From Bicyclus anynana (taxonomy: Eukaryota; Arthropoda; Insecta; Lepidoptera; Nymphalidae): a stretch of 64,000 bases of DNA. This document shows, in pieces, positions 37,550 through 48,414 of the stretch. The DNA is taken from contig NC_069087.1 in the NCBI RefSeq assembly GCF_947172395.1, forward strand, positions 4,607,107 to 4,671,106, in the 5' to 3' direction. Numbering within the stretch: position 1 is the stretch's first letter; each line of letters opens with the position of its first letter. The notes under the pieces are model-generated. The model saw nothing but the letters and a program-made list of their open reading frames with translations, searched no databases and was not told the origin of the DNA. A program made the translations under genes and the position numbers.

Positions 37550-38511
37550 GTTTTAAGCCTCGGATGTCTCTAATTAAAGCGGCTATCAAACATCGTACAG
37601 CAATGCTGTTCGGCTTATAAAATTAATTTCGTGGCAGCACCTACTTGCCCGGACTAGCTTTATCATCAAGAGGTATATATAAAGGTAGAAAGTAAAACTT
37701 CAAAATAGATCCAAATAGGTACCAGGCTTGTTTAGACATCAAAACTACTAATAAATCATTCTATTCGTAATTAGTTTGTTTGAGATATAATTTCAAATGC
37801 CAATCACCTTTCATCTCGCAATCTGAACTACGAGTATTTACTGTAATTAGTCGATAATAGTGTTCAGACGATTTCCGTCGTAAAAAGTCAATGATAATGT
37901 TTAATAATCGCCCGAACGATTACGTCCGACGTTTGAAGTAACCGCTTCAGTGGGACTGAACCTTGGGAATATTTTATATTCGTATTTGCAATGTTTTGTT
38001 ACTTTAGTTTTTCATTTGGTGAGCTCTAGAAGTTGCGTATGAAATCCTAAATACTTACAAAGTTGAGATTTCCACAAAAGCTTTTGAGACTTAAATTTCT
38101 TAATTTTTGTTTTTTTTTATTTATGTAGGTACCTACACTAGTCTCATCTCGGCGCCACTTGGGTTTAAGTTTTTAAAAATTGATTACAAAAATAAGAAAA
38201 CTAATGTCGAACAAAGGTTCACAACATTTGTCAGGACAACTTAATTAACAAATCAAACTGTAACCAAAATAAGACCATAGAATGGCAGAGATTGACCTTG
38301 AGTGAAGTCACGCACTTGTGAACGTTGTTTGTAGGGTTAAAGGTACCTTTACTTTGACTGTTAACAAACACTCCCCTTTTCCACTCAAGTCACTCTCCCC
38401 GCCTATTCCAAGTAACCCATAAATAATTACACAATAATTATAGATGTGGACGGCTCGAACGTCACGAGCACACTGAAGCCGTCCTACCGTAAGTCGTTGC
38501 AACGCGGCGAT

Positions 38512-38888
38512 AACAATATGAACTTGTCCCTAACTATGAGCCTCATTAGAAGGCTCAAAGTCACTCAGCGGGCAATGGAGCAAGTTATGTTTGGAGTTTC
38601 TCTACGTAATCGAATCAGAAAGGATATACGCAGACAAACCAAAGTCACTGACATAACGATGCTGAAGTGGTAATTGGCAGACCATATAGTTCGAAGTGAT
38701 GGACGTTGGGGTCCCAAGGTGCTGGAATGGCGACCACGCACCGGAAAGTGCAGTGTAACACAGGTGGACCGAGGACATTAAGCAGGTTGCAGGGAGCCGC
38801 TGGATGTTGGCGGCTCGAGACCGTTGTGCTTGGAAGTCTATGCAAGAGCCCTATGTACAGCAGTGGACGTCCATCGGCTGATAATACA
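38512..38888 (+). mobile_element. RTE 3' end with decayed coding segment
   Basis: A frame at 38520-38672 reads LSLTMSLIRRLKVTQRAMEQ and further RT C-terminal words, then a stop. It ends GTCCATCGGCTGATAAT without a long tail. Confidence 0.8.
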
Positions 38889-38929
38889 TTATCTTTCTTA
38901 CTGTCTTGGTTTACGTTAAGAGGATAACT

Positions 38930-39146
38930 TGCGTTTTTTTTGGAGTTTACTCCTTAAGAATCGATTTTTCATATATAGCCCCCGGTTACGTTTTTGTGCG
39001 CAACCTATTCTGCGCACCTTTCACTTTTTAGGCGTAAGTATTGAGGAGTACATAGTGTATACTGCGGGGCAACATAAACCTATTTAGACAGTCAATCTGA
39101 AAGAGTAAACTCCATTTGTGCGTCGGAGCTGACACACACTTTTTTT
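38930..39146 (+). repeat. unclassified repeat, copy 1
   Basis: The copy is longer than 48266-48414. It starts with GGAGTTTACTCC and ends with GAGTAAACTCC...GACACACACTTTT; the GAGTAAACTCC/GGAGTTTACTC pair forms an inverted repeat at the ends. Confidence 0.5.
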
Positions 39147-40583
39147 TAAATGTAGCTGTATTTAAAAAAATAACACAAAACGCATTAAATATAACCTTCA
39201 AACATCTACCAAGGTAATATTAAAAGCGCAATACACGACAGACTGAGACATGTTTATTTAAAAGACAACTTGAAGAGCAACGGTCCACCATTCCCGCTAT
39301 TTATAAACGTTGTTTTTTTTCATCTGTGCACACCTGCCGCGTGTCTCGGCCTCGATTGGCTGAGATCCTCAAGTCAATAACATCGGCCACCCTTCTTGTT
39401 TAACCCTTATCTTGTCTCAAAAGAGTTATCTAATCGTCCCCATTTAAATTGTCTGCTTAAGACAGTGCATCTGTTCTTGATCCAGATTTTTTGTTATTTC
39501 TTTATGCTAACAAACCTGTACAAGAAATTTTTAGATATGTATTAGAAATCAGCGCAAGATATCTAGGACTTATTGCTTTAAGCGTGATAGGTATTGTCTA
39601 TGATTAGTTATAACAATGAGAATCATTGTAGGAAAGACGGAAATTTTTGCATTGATTAGTGCGGAGAAGTATTTAATATTATCACGGACATTATTCTACG
39701 AATGAATTGTACCTTTAATAAACAGAAGCATTCTTAATTATTTAATTTTTTTTCTATTTAAATAGAAAGAGAAAACAGAATGCAGGGGCCAGTTCTACAA
39801 CCGCCCCCTGCATTCTGTAAAGTTACAGCGATTAAATCAGCCCTTTCGTAACCAATAAGCCGTTTTAAATAACTTTAATTTGAAATACGTCAGAGACTAA
39901 TATTTTCTGCAAGAATTAAATCAGCCCTTTTGTAACCAGTCAAGGCAATGAGCCGTTTATAAGTTTAATTTGAAATACATATTTTCAAAATCAATATTAA
40001 AGGATCTATTATGTTTTAATGGTGAAACATATACTCGTACTTTATCACCACTTTCTATCAATAGAGACTATTCCGCTTAGCGAGTCATAAAAACATATAA
40101 TAATATTTTTATGACAATTTGAATCGTGTTAAGATAAGTATCTCCAAGCTTCGGAATGGAAACACTGGTCATTCGAAGCACGCTGTCAGATACAGTAGTA
40201 GGATTTCATAATCGGCTAAACAATCGACAAAGAACCGCCGGATCCAAACATTTCGCCTCGATCCATTAGTCTTGCTCTAATCAGTGCATTTATCTCATTA
40301 CGTTTGAAGTCTGTAACATAAATAAAATGATTGGTGCCTGATAAACTATGCATTGGAATGTGGTTGACGCTCGCCTCAGGTGTGTGAGCTTACAATATCC
40401 TTTCGCACCTCCTTATTATACCGTCATAAAATTCTCAGTAGCTTTTGCTTTTTTATTTGAGTTTTAATATTTTATTTGCTGGGCAAGAGGCACAATTTTC
40501 ATGAGAACTAAAATGAAAGTAAATGGTAAGTAATGTAGATATGTTATTAAGGGCTTGTTTGTCTTCAGTAGAATTATTAACTA
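39147..40583. other. no gene recognised
   Basis: Contains the hairpin at 39776 and its tandem pair. Otherwise AT-rich with no coding frame of note. Confidence 0.5.
39776..39817. repeat. short hairpin, 13-bp perfect arms
   Basis: CAGAATGCAGGGG pairs with CCCCTGCATTCTG around a 16-nt loop. A diverged tandem pair follows: ATTAAATCAGCCCTTTCGTA at about 39833 and ATTAAATCAGCCCTTTTGTA at about 39916. Confidence 0.75.
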
Positions 40584-40749
40584 CTAGCTGACGCGGTTTC
40601 ACCCGCGTGATTCGAGGACAATATATAGCGTTCTTCGATAAATGTGCTATCTAACACTGAAAGAATTTTTCAAATCGGACCAGTAGTTCCTGAGATTAGC
40701 GTGTTCAATCAAACAAACAATCTCTTCAGCTTTATTATATTAGTATAGA
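40584..40749 (-). mobile_element. Helitron-like short unit
   Basis: CTAGCTGACGCGGTTTCACC at the left and TATTATATTAGTATAGA|T at the right. Complete ends, about 166 bases. Confidence 0.7.
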
Positions 40750-40827
40750 TTATGAATTCTCCAATTGCCTTAAACTACATAGATAATAGTCACACAATGT
40801 GGGAATTGCTCTCTCAACTATAAGTCT

Positions 40828-40990
40828 GGCAAGTTCGTTGATGACACTCCCGTGATATGCGGGCGACGGGGGAAAAGACTGCGCGGGTGAGAAATCGTGC
40901 GTGGGGGGATGTGAGGTGCATCAGCCGTGGGTTTTCATTCATCGCTACACGCCCGCGCGGACCATCGGGAGTGTTACGAACCAAGTTGCC
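40828..40990. mobile_element. compact GC-rich MITE
   Basis: GGCAAGTTCGTTGATGACAC at the left and GTGTTACGAACCAAGTTGCC at the right are inverted ends; CACTCCCG/CGGGAGTG continue them. The interior is GC-rich (GCGGGCGACGGGGG, CGCCCGCGCGG) against an AT-rich background. Confidence 0.7.
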
Positions 40991-41866
40991 AAGTTACTTA
41001 GTAAAAGTTTCAGACATTTAATAAGACATAGTGGAGTCAACGTCTAGACTGATTCTGGATGTAAATCAGAATTGGACTTTATTTTTCTACAGTGCGTTAT
41101 AAAATGCATAAGTTGTAGATTCCAAACATTATTATAATTATTTTTTTCGGGTATCTTAATCGTAAAACGTATTTTTCAATAAACTATGCTATTACATATT
41201 ATGTTATTTTTATTTTAAAAGCATCAACAGATTATAACGTGCTAAATGGATCGTTATAGAAATTAAAGAAAGGATTTAATTCAATCAATATTAATATAAT
41301 AGTCATAAAACTAAAGGCAAAGCAAAGTTCAGATACTTATTAGTGTTATCTAATAAACAATTGACCCCTTCCATGAGTAATTATCCTTCTCAACTTTCAT
41401 AAGCCATCTCATTATTTCTTCGCAAATTTGTCAATCAAGATTACAGAAGAGTGATCACCCGTCACATTAGAGAGCAGACCGTATCCAATAACAGGTTAGC
41501 ATGGGCGGAGTCGGGGGCAGGCCGAGTCCTAATGTTAAAGTGTAACGGTACAGCTGCTTTTGAAATATTTACCAATGTTAGTGTAACCATCATTAAGGTA
41601 AACGTTCGGATAATTACTTCATTGTTAACAGCCTATTTTAAAGGCCCACAACTATAGACTACAAGCCCCTTGTTCAAGGGCATGTAGTCTACTGGGGGCC
41701 TGGCCTCTTCACTGAAAAGGGGATATGAGACTTAGACCCACCACGCTGTTACCACGGGTAAACGGACTTTGGGTGATAATGTAATTTGATCAAGTAGTGA
41801 AAATTTTTTGGATTTTAGCCTCAAATTTCTTTAAATTAAAGTGAGCTTTAAACAGTATTGTTGTTG

Positions 41867-41996
41867 GGGTTCCAAGGTGCTGGAATGGCGACCCAGTACC
41901 GAAAACCGTTGGTCGACCCCCCACTAGGTAAACCGAGGACATCAAGCCGTGTGTCCATGCAAGAGACCTATGTCCATGACGTCCATCGGCTAATAA
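41867..41996 (+). mobile_element. RTE 3' fragment
   Basis: GGGGTTCCAAGGTGCTGGAA through GACGTCCATCGGCTAATAAT. Confidence 0.75.
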
Positions 41997-42554
41997 TGAT
42001 TATATGAAAGTTACATTGAAGAAAATAGAGGTCTTAATTTTTTAATTCATGTTTATCCATATGAGTGTTCTTAAAATGTAACTTAATAACTTTCAATATG
42101 GCCACCGTAGCGGAGATTGACAATCCGATAACATTTGGCTCCCGCCCTGTCCATAGACAATTAAACAAATGGACGAGCGTAAACGAACTGATTGTTATGA
42201 TAAGTCGCTTTGACTTCTAAAACTGACCGTGTATGAATTATCTGCCCGAAGAGATCTGGAACTGGGACTGGGTAGGGCACTGATTGAATTGATAAAAACT
42301 TGTTAATTTATTACTAAGCATTATTTCGCTTGTGTTTTGTTTGATTGGATAAATACAATGTCACCGTTTTCTTTAAATCTTGTAATTGACAAGGAAAAAC
42401 TTACCTACGGTTTTAACAATTAACCCTTTTAAAAGCCAAGTCATAGCTTGGTTGCTTAACCTGATATTCGATGACGATGCGGTTTAAGATGGTAAATGGT
42501 AGCGCGATATCAACAAATGGGGTCAATATTGATCTCACAGAGGACCTTACCTTA

Positions 42555-42866
42555 CCTTATCAGCCGATAGGCATCCACTGCTGGACATAGGCCTCTTGCT
42601 TGGACCTCTAAGCACAACGATATCGAGCCAGCATCCAACGGCTCCCTGCAACCCGCTTGATGTCCTCGGTCCACCTAGTGGGGTGTCGACCAACACTGCG
42701 CTTTCCGGTGCGGGGTCGTCAGTCTAGCACTTTGGGACCCCAACGTCCATCGGCTCTTCGAACTATGTGGCCTGCCCATTGCCACTTCAGCTTCGCGACT
42801 CACTGAGCTATGTATGTAACTGTGGTTCGTCTGCGGATCTCCTCATTCCTGATTCGATCACGCGAG
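42555..42866 (-). mobile_element. RTE 3' end
   Basis: TTATCAGCCGATAGGCATCC to TCATTCCTGATTCGATCACG. Covers the same C-terminal coding region as 63304-63754, inverted. Confidence 0.8.
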
Positions 42867-43310
42867 GAAGATAGGACCAATTATTATCGTTGAAGTCTAA
42901 ATTTTGACACCCTTTCCCCTCCCCCCTTCTCTACCTATAATTAAACAAATAAAGCTCAAATTGAGCAGGTTGAATGTCCCAAACATGACCCAGGACTCGA
43001 CCTAAGAATTCCCTTGTGACCTGCATTGAGTATTTCGTTTCACCCAAAATAATTCAGACATAATACAAGATCCTTCAAGTCCCTCATAACTCAATCGATG
43101 GTACCATCAAAGAAAACATTGGCATACAGAACGTTCAGCTGACACTGCCGGCCTTTCAGTAGCAAACGGAGCGGAGAACTTAGCACCGCATGCCAGTAAG
43201 TGGGGAAATTATCGAGATTCTTATGACTTGATAAGTCGTTAGTACATCAAAGACGCGCCGCCGAGTCCGCTCAGCGATCAGTGATATAGTTTCAGTTATT
43301 AACTGCCTCG

Positions 43311-43375
43311 TTGGTTCAATGGTTAGCCTATGAGGTTCAGATAACGAGGTCCAAGGTTCGAATGCGAAATGAGAT
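43311..43375 (+). repeat. tRNA-like SINE head remnant
   Basis: TCGTTGGTTCAATGGTTAGC and CCAAGGTTCGAATGCG resemble A and B boxes. The acceptor ends do not pair, so not a tRNA gene. Related scraps are at 4080-4160, 25612-25652 and 44714-44780. Confidence 0.35.
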
Positions 43376-43479
43376 ATTGTGTTTTTCTTTGTTTAAATAA
43401 AGTCCGTTGTTTACTATGCAACTAAATGAAATTAAGACAATTGGCCACGTTTGTTCACCTCAGTTTTGACGCGCTAGTC

Positions 43480-43610
43480 TTTATTGCACAAAAAAGATAC
43501 AATGAGAAAAATAAAACAAAATACAAAAGTAAAGTGAAATGCGCAAAGGCGGTTTTATCGCTAAAAGCGATTTCCTCCAGACAACCTTCAATAAAATATT
43601 TAAAGAAAGG
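43480..43610 (-). repeat. LINE 3' end fragment with small hairpin
   Basis: Plus strand: CTTTATTGCACAAAAAAGAT, GGCGGTTTTATCGCTAAAAG and TTTCCTCCAGACAACC. The hairpin is ATCGCTAAAAGCGAT (43557-43571). The 83-residue frame across it is not a gene. Confidence 0.5.
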
Positions 43611-43726
43611 AAAGCGGATAGTGCAATATAACATATCTATAGAAATTAAACGATTAAAAACGAATATACTAAATTAAACAACATAAAGTAGGGGACGCAT
43701 TCGCATGAGAAAATATTATTATAAGA

Positions 43727-43978
43727 CTAGCGGACTCGCTCAAGCTTCGCTTTGACTTATTAATTTATTTATTTGCACTTCTTCCCTATCCCTACCTTAC
43801 ACTACCATACTCCTACCCCTACCCCTACCCTACCCCTACCCTACCTCTACTCTACCCCTACCCTACCCTACCCTACAACTACCCTACCACTACCCTACCC
43901 CTACCCTATCCCTATACCATAAACCTACCCTACCACTACCCTACCCTACCCCTACCCTACCCCTACCCTATACCGATA
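43727..43978 (-). mobile_element. Helitron-like 3' end carrying a GGGTA-rich array
   Basis: On the minus strand it reads a GGTAGGG array, GGGAAGAAGTGCA and then GAGTCCGCTAG. The layout is the same as 45845-45966. The array occupies 43783-43975. Confidence 0.6.
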
Positions 43979-43984
43979 TATATA

Positions 43985-44148
43985 CCGACAAAGACGTAAC
44001 TCAAAACGATTTAGCGTTCCGGTACGATGTCGTGTAGAAACCGAAAGGAGTGTAGATGTCATCCTACTCCTAACAAGTTAGTCCGCTTCCATCTTAGATT
44101 GCATCATCACTTACCATCAGGTGCGATTGTAGTCAAGGGCTAACTTGT
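43985..44148 (+). mobile_element. SINE-B 3' fragment
   Basis: GACAAAGACGTAACTC to GTCAAGGGCTAACTTGTAG. It sits directly after the GGGTA array of 43727-43978. Confidence 0.75.
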
Positions 44149-44547
44149 AGACAAAAATAATAGCTCGCTATCATCCAGAACATCGTCACTGTTACTGTCA
44201 ACTGGATCTTAATAAAGTTAAGTGATATAGGGTACCGACACACAATGTTAATATAGCCAACGCTACGAATAAATAGACGGGCTACATCAAATAAACAAGG
44301 GAATTTATCGGAAAACATTGGAGACATTATTAAAAGACAGTGAAGTTTCGAAAGCCCTCACAATGAATGAATGAAAAATATAGTTTGTTCATAAAAATGT
44401 AGATCGAATAAAGAATAAAAAAAAATTAAAAAAATTTAATTGAATATTTCAACACTAACAGTTTTATAGCACGCTAACTCGACTATTAAATTGTGTTTAT
44501 ACGTCAAACTCTTTAAATCATGATAAAATATCGAAAATTAGTACTTA

Positions 44548-44660
44548 TTATAAAGAGGAAAAATTTGATTATTTGTTATCATTAAATAGTCTCCAAAACG
44601 ACTAAATAAAGGCTATATTTTATCCCTATATTCTTACCGGAACGGTAACGAAGTAGGTTC
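44548..44660 (+). mobile_element. Helitron-like fragment
   Basis: TTATAAAGAGGAAAAATTTG and CTATATTTTATCCCTATATT identify a decayed copy without a clear terminus. Confidence 0.45.
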
Positions 44661-44870
44661 TTTATGAAAATACTCGATTTAAATTACACCAACGATTATA
44701 CCATTTCTTACCTCAGTGGCTAGCCTTTATGGCTATAGATCACGAGGTCCTGGATTTGATTCCTGGGTCGAGCTATGACGCTTTAATTTCCTCCTACAAA
44801 TTTTCCGTAGAAAATCTCAATCCGGATTTAAAAAAGTGGCCGTATGAACGTTAAGCCATCGTTCGATTAC

Positions 44871-45178
44871 TTTTTTTATTCTTTACAAGTTAGCCCTTGA
44901 CTACAATCTCACCTGATGGTAAGTGATGATGCAATCTAAGATGGAGCGGACTAACTTGTTAGGAGGAGGATGAAAATCCACACTCCTTTCGGTTTCTACA
45001 GGACATCATACCGGAACGCTAAATCGCTTGGCCGTACGTCTTTGCCGGTAGGGTGGTAACTGGCCACGGTTGAACCCTCCCACCAGCCAGAATACCTACC
45101 TCAATCGGCACAGCCGCTGATTGAACCCAGTACCCCCGTCTTGTAAATCCAACGCGGATACCACTGCGCCACGGAGGC
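44871..45178 (-). mobile_element. SINE-B copy, full length
   Basis: TTTTTTTATTCTTTACAAGT to CACTGCGCCACGGAGGCG, with a small deletion near ATTAAGAAAACC. Confidence 0.85.
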
Positions 45179-45335
45179 GTCAAATACTTAAAATTTAACT
45201 AAGTAGTATCCCATCAGTAGAAGTCCATAAGGTCCGATAATAATGCAACATTCCGTAACAATATCAGTTACACACTGTCTGTTTGATTCCCATTAATCCT
45301 ATAAACTATTACAACATAAGCAAGAACATAGAATG

Positions 45336-46045
45336 AGAGCCTGTCACAGCTGGACCGTCCTCATTTTATAAAAGCTGTAAGTTTATTTGCACATGCTCCT
45401 AAGAGTAGCTACTATAGGTAAGTGTGGTAGGCTACTGTAGTGTTTGGAGCTTTACGAGTTAGCAGATACCCAGGACCATTAACCGTCCAAGTATAAGCCT
45501 TTTTTTAATTTCTCAGCATATAAATGAGAATCCATCCCCAGATGTCAAAAGCCCGCCAGCTTCATTGCCAGTTTTCAGAAATCACTTTTATAGATCAAAC
45601 TTTAAGGGTATATAGCGACTGGAAACCTGATTTTTCATGATATTCTGTAGAAAATACTAAAAAATATACGTTTTATACTTGGACTATTGAGGCTCTTGAC
45701 CCTGAAACCTGTTACCTCTTAAAGTCACCACTATCCAAACATAATTTAAAATAATAAATGCCGTACTTCTTATTATAAATTGCTGATGTTTTTGTTTGTC
45801 GCCGATAGCTTATTGGTAGCTTGCGTAACTGACAATGGGGTAAAGTTGTTACAGTGTGGGGGTAGGGTAGGGATTAGGGTAGTGGTACGGTAGGAGTAGA
45901 GTTGGAGTAGGGGTAGGGAAGAAGTAAGTGCACAAAAATCAAAACGCAACATGACCGGTCCGCTAGTATGTACTTTTTTATGAGCATGATGAAGACATTC
46001 AGCTTTTATTGAATGACGAAAGTCTGAACATTACAGACTCTTTGT
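45336..46045. repeat. unclassified element, copy 2
   Basis: The counterpart of 20605-21456. A GGGTA-bearing Helitron-like end (45845-45966) is nested in it. Confidence 0.4.
45845..45966 (+). mobile_element. Helitron-like 3' end carrying a GGGTA-rich array
   Basis: GGGTAGGG-type units (45855-45930) are followed by GGGAAGAAGTAAGTGCAC and a GGTCCGCTAG|T terminus. It is truncated on the left and lies inside an older repeat (45336-46045). Confidence 0.6.
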
Positions 46046-46429
46046 CCATAATAAACATTCACAAAGTTTCGACAGAGTACTATAAGAAAGCTTATCATTT
46101 AATTTTTTCAATTAATAGTCTATAGAAATTCGAAAGAGATAAATTGTACCACGCATGGCGCAAAAGACAATGGGATAGTGTATTTGAAAACAATATAAGC
46201 CTTAATGATAGGTCTGCCGGGGCATGATTTATTGATTTCTTCGGCGGCAAACAATGAGGCGGTGTCTTTGGAATGGTATTGACATTAGATATTATGATTG
46301 AATGTTTCACAACGTTGGCGCCAACTGTTGGAGGTATGTTTGTCGAAGATGCCTCGAATAGATACTGTACACTGCCGGCCCACACGCTTTATTACTATTT
46401 GTCCAATTTTGTTGGTCCAATTATTAAAT

Positions 46430-46730
46430 CATCATTCATCATTCCCTTATTCGGTGTACTGCTGAGCTCGAGTCTCCTCTCAGAATGAGAGGGATCAGGT
46501 CAATAGTCCACCACGGTGGCCCAATGCGGATTGGCAGACTTCACACACGCAGAGAATTAAGAAAATTCTCTGGTATGCAGGTTTCCTCACGATATTTTTC
46601 CTTTACCGTTTGATGTGATTGTTAATTTCTTAAAATGCACACAACCGAAAAGTCCATGGTCTATGCCCACCCGAACCCACACTCTCTGGAATTGGAGGCA
46701 GAGGTCATATCTATTGGGTTATCACGGCTC
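46430..46730 (-). mobile_element. SINE-A copy
   Basis: CATCATTCATCATTCCC tail at the left to GGTTATCACGGCTC head at the right. The B-box region is degraded. Confidence 0.8.
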
Positions 46731-47525
46731 TAGCAATCTGTATTTTTTAAGTGGTAACTTCATAAGGTAGGGTGAACCGCTTCGTAACGTAACGCAAGGG
46801 CGCTATTCTGTCTAGCTTCCCTTTCTCTCAATCATTCGGCAGCAGATTTAAGTTATCAATTTTGACGAGACGCGCTTTTTTAATTTGTTGTTACTTTTCT
46901 CCGAAGGTTTCTCAATGAAAAAAAGTCTAGATGTATTGCTGAAAGCTAAACTTAATCTATCGTTATAATCAAAAAGATGGCTTTTTCGGAAAATCAGTTT
47001 CTGAGGTCCAATGTGTGTCTCTCTCAAAGATTCCGTGTTGGTTTTGTTTAGTAGTAAATACATGAGCAAAGCTACTTTCACTTTTATAAGGTACTTAACA
47101 AAAAAATGATTTACTGTATACTTATAACATAGACTATTTTTTAAACAAGTTATTGATAGCTCAAAGGTTCAGAGCCAAATTTATGAGATCACAGTTAAAT
47201 TGTATTATATATTTTTAGCATAATGATGTTTTCTGTATAATTGAATATGAAAGAAAAATATAATTTATTACTTTATGCAACATACCAAAATAAAATATTC
47301 TTAAAACCAAAATACAATGACATACTGCCACACTGCCTGCCCACGCGGTTTATTACTGTTTGTCCAATTTCACGAGTCCAATTAATTATTTATTATTCAT
47401 CGACGAGAATAAATTTCCCATAACTTGTATACTAACGGGATAGGGTAATAATTTCTTAAAAAATGCGCGACGCGGCTTGAATTAAGGTATTATTAATAGA
47501 ATATACCGGAAGTCAGTTATTATGA

Positions 47526-47834
47526 CGTGATTCCATAGTGAGAGACGTGATAGCCTAGTGGATATGCCCTGTGCCTTCGATTCAGAGGGCGTTGGTTCGA
47601 ATCCGGTACAGGGCATGCACCTCCAACGTTTCAGTTACGTGCATTTTAAGTAATTAAATATCATTTGTCTCAAACGGTGAAGGAAATACACGTGGATTTT
47701 TTTTTTATTATCTATACATGTGTAAGTCTGCCAATCCGCATTTGGCCAGCGTGGTGGACCCCACCTTAACTAACCCCATCATTCTGAGAGGAGACTCATG
47801 CTCAAGAGTGAACCAAATGTGGGTTGATAATGAT
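47526..47834 (+). mobile_element. SINE-A copy with 10-bp target-site duplication
   Basis: GTGATAGCCTAGTGGATATG to GGGTTGATAATGAT. GTTATTATGA at 47516-47525 and 47835-47844. Confidence 0.85.
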
Positions 47835-47959
47835 GTTATTATGAATATTTATTAATAGAAAACTTGACGACTCTCTAGCACAGTTGCTAATGCTGTTGGC
47901 TTTCATTATAGAGGTCCTGCAGTCGATTCAAAGCTGAGGTCAATTTAGGATCATATATT

Positions 47960-48018
47960 TTCTGAGGTCTGATCTGATAGGCTTCGAGTGTGGCTAGCTA
48001 CCACCCTACCGACAAAGG
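47960..48018 (+). mobile_element. SINE-B fragment
   Basis: TAGGCTTCGAGTGTGGCTAG and CACCCTACCGACAAAGGCA; about 60 bases. Confidence 0.5.
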
Positions 48019-48265
48019 CAATGTGAAATTCTACAAACGCTAACGCTTCAAAAACTAATTATGGGGATGAGAGATCCGATCGATAATTTGATCACGTGGT
48101 CTGTCGATTACGAATATCATTCCCATTATTTTATTATTTTAATATAATTTCTACCAGTTTCCATTGTGAATACAGACAAGCTATAGATATGCCCGTTGAG
48201 ATGTAAAACTGAAGAAGTACCAGCGATAAAAAACACATTATAGTGAATTAATTATCATCTACTCA

Positions 48266-48414
48266 TAAGGAGTATTCAGGCGTGAGTATTGAGACGAACG
48301 TAGTGCATGCTGTGGAACAACATTTCTTTCTTTCTTTCTTCTTCTTTCATTTAGACAGTCGATCTGAAAGAGTAAACTCCTTTCGTGCGTCGGAGCTGAC
48401 ACACACTTTTTTTT
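48266..48414 (+). repeat. unclassified repeat, copy 2
   Basis: It shares GAGTATTGAG, GACAGTC.ATCTGAAAGAG and TGCGTCGGAGCTGACACACA with 38930-39146. It contains a CTTT-rich simple stretch. Function unknown; probably a small non-autonomous element. Confidence 0.55.

Noticed and set aside
43426..43677. 83-residue basic frame
   Set aside because: It overlaps an inverted LINE 3' end repeat.
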